DNA of 42,182 nucleotides, from assembly GCA_015659035.1 (NCBI GenBank), contig DQNS01000053.1, positions 1 to 42,182 of the forward strand, written 5' to 3'. The notes under the pieces are model-generated. The model was not told the DNA's origin, searched no databases, and saw only the letters and a list, made by a program, of their open reading frames with translations. Shown here piece after piece: positions 40,894 through 42,182 of the stretch. A program made the translations under genes and the position numbers. How positions within the stretch are numbered: position 1 is the stretch's first letter; each line of letters begins with the position of its first letter. The DNA comes from Acidobacteriota bacterium. Lineage in GTDB: Bacteria; Acidobacteriota; Vicinamibacteria; Vicinamibacterales; UBA8438.

Positions 40894-42182
40894 CGCTGCG
40901 TGTCCTGACGGGCCTTCAGGACGGCCTTGAAGTCCTTGCCGAGGTCTTTCCCCAGCGTGGTGCTTGCCCCCAACCGTGCGAGGAGTTCGCCGGTCTCCTT
41001 CTGGGTGTAGAAGGAGCCCGATCGATATTCGCCCTTCGCGGCGATGATCCAGGGGGTCTGGCCACGCGCGTTGATCGCGTTGATGTCGGCGCCTTGCTCG
41101 ACGAGGAACGGAACCAGGAGTGTGCCGCCGAGATAGACGACGGCGTGCAACGTCGTTTGCTCATAGTCGTTGGTGGCGTTGATGTCGAGACCCAGGTCCA
41201 GCAGGAACTTCATCGTCGCGAGCGCCGATTCCTGAAGCGGCAGATTGTTCCCGAACCAGCGGCGGCCGTACTTGTCCGCCCCATCCACGTAGTCGGCTCC
41301 GGCGGCCACCATGAGCGCGGTCGTGCCGTCGTCGACGGTGGACATCGGGTCTGCGCCGCCGCGCAGTAAGGTCCGCATGCTCTCCAGGTCGCCGAAGCTG
41401 GCCGCCAGGAAGAACGGTGTGGCCCCCGTGTTGGACGGCGTCAGCCCGTTGTCCTGGCTGATGCGGCGCGACACGAAGGGGAGACGACGTTCGAGTCTGG
41501 CGTTTGGATCCGCGCCGCGCTCCAGCAGGGCGGCGACGACGTCCGGCATTGCCCCCTGGACGGCGGCGTGCAGCGCCGTGCGCCCCGCGCCGGCGTGACC
41601 GGGGTCGGCGCCCCGCTCCAGCAGAAACAGCGCCATGTCGGCATGACCGCTGTCGATAGCCACAAGCAGCGCGGCGGCGTCGGTATCGGCGATGAACCGC
41701 GTGCGGGCGTTCGTGTTGCCGCCGATGCCCTCCGGCGCCGATTCGTTGGCGTCCGCGCCGGCGGACAGCAGCAGCCGGGCCGCGTCGATGTTCCCCTGCT
41801 GCGCGGCGAATAGCAGCGCCGTGAACCGGTTTGTGGACCGTGCCGAGACCGTTGCGCCGACCTCGAGCAGCACGCGTGCGACCGGGGTGTGGTTCTCTGC
41901 CACCGCCAGCATCAAGGCGGTCTGCCCGAGGGTCGCCTCGGTGGCGTTCGGGTCGGCGCCGGCAGCCACGAGGCGCCGGACCACATCCACGTTGCCCACG
42001 CGTGCGGCGGTCATCAGCGGGGTCTCGCCGTTGCTGCGTGCCGCGTTGGCGTCGGCCCCGGCGGCGAGGAGCCTGTCGACCACTGCGGCGCTGCCGTTCA
42101 GACAGGCCAGCGACAAGGGGGTCACACCATGGTCGTCCGCCGCATTCGCATCGGCGCCGGCATCGAGCAGAAAGCTGACCAA
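40890..42182 (-). CDS. Ankyrin-repeat protein, third copy, 5' end outside window
   Basis: At least 430 residues; the frame is open through the window edge, so the N-terminus (probably a signal peptide and one or two repeats) is missing. About eleven ankyrin repeats are visible, for example HGVTPLSLACLNGSAAVVDR, NGETPLMTAARVGNVDVVRR, NRFTALLFAAQQGNIDAARL, AGRTALHAAVQGAMPDVVAA and RGQTPWIIAAKGEYRSGSFY. The insertion before a GATPFFLAA repeat occurs at the same place as in the other two ankyrin proteins, so all three are paralogues. It may belong to a third DUF1592/DUF1552 cassette beyond the window. Confidence 0.92.
   Translation of the reverse strand: MVSFLLDAGADANAADDHGVTPLSLACLNGSAAVVDRLLAAGADANAARSNGETPLMTAARVGNVDVVRRLVAAGADPNATEATLGQTALMLAVAENHTPVARVLLEVGATVSARSTNRFTALLFAAQQGNIDAARLLLSAGADANESAPEGIGGNTNARTRFIADTDAAALLVAIDSGHADMALFLLERGADPGHAGAGRTALHAAVQGAMPDVVAALLERGADPNARLERRLPFVSRRISQDNGLTPSNTGATPFFLAASFGDLESMRTLLRGGADPMSTVDDGTTALMVAAGADYVDGADKYGRRWFGNNLPLQESALATMKFLLDLGLDINATNDYEQTTLHAVVYLGGTLLVPFLVEQGADINAINARGQTPWIIAAKGEYRSGSFYTQKETGELLARLGASTTLGKDLGKDFKAVLKARQDTQR

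Overview
This is a high-GC bacterial chromosome segment whose gene content points to Acidobacteriota, most likely the Vicinamibacteria (old subdivision 6). The reasons are paired DUF1592/DUF1552 genes with 'planctomycete-type' cytochrome domains, secreted ankyrin-repeat proteins, exported acetamidase and M28 peptidase genes, a two-domain redoxin, and many Sec or Tat signal peptides. The placement is inferred from gene content; no rRNA or tRNA gene was seen.

Layout. 1-4120: the end of an acyl-CoA ligase, then two secreted proteins on the minus strand (an internally duplicated Asp-rich protein and a cytochrome c/copper-monooxygenase-like protein). 4256-16398: two copies of one cassette (DUF1592 heme protein, DUF1552 Tat protein, ankyrin protein) facing each other, with a small cytochrome c, a broken PIN-domain gene and a miniature transposable element between them. 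16591-21434: a porin, then a tightly overlapped minus-strand operon, amidase - GerMN - rph - rdgB. 21435-22314: about 880 bp packed with miniature inverted-repeat elements. 22315-28487: M28 peptidase, aquaglyceroporin, acetamidase and a membrane-fused spermidine synthase. 28558-31084: RecQ helicase and a DinB-fold protein. 31085-36505: palindromic repeats, a small secreted protein, a PQQ-type beta-propeller, ArfB-like ribosome rescue factor, a receiver-domain fragment, and a gluconate-dehydrogenase-subunit-3/GMC oxidoreductase pair. 36690-42182: a selenoprotein redoxin, a PqqD-like/TPR/methyltransferase protein, a Gly-Lys-rich secreted repeat protein, a chimeric pseudogene, a CPXCG zinc-ribbon protein, a GlcG/HbpS-like protein and a third ankyrin gene cut by the window end.

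Most notable results. (1) The redoxin gene at 36690-37832 has an in-frame TGA where the first Cys of a CxxC redox motif is expected (NW-U-PYC), followed 14 nt later by a perfect 7-bp hairpin. It is a strong selenoprotein candidate that ordinary gene calling splits or truncates. (2) A miniature inverted-repeat family with CTAG-ended termini has cut a PIN-domain toxin gene and supplied the last codons of the amidase, while the stop/start overlap with the next gene is kept. (3) A short dispersed repeat (GGAGACAGGAG ... GGGCTTCGCCGG) occurs five times, once as the N-terminal coding sequence of an ankyrin protein. (4) A PqqD-like methyltransferase next to a Gly-Lys repeat protein may be an undescribed peptide-modifying pair.
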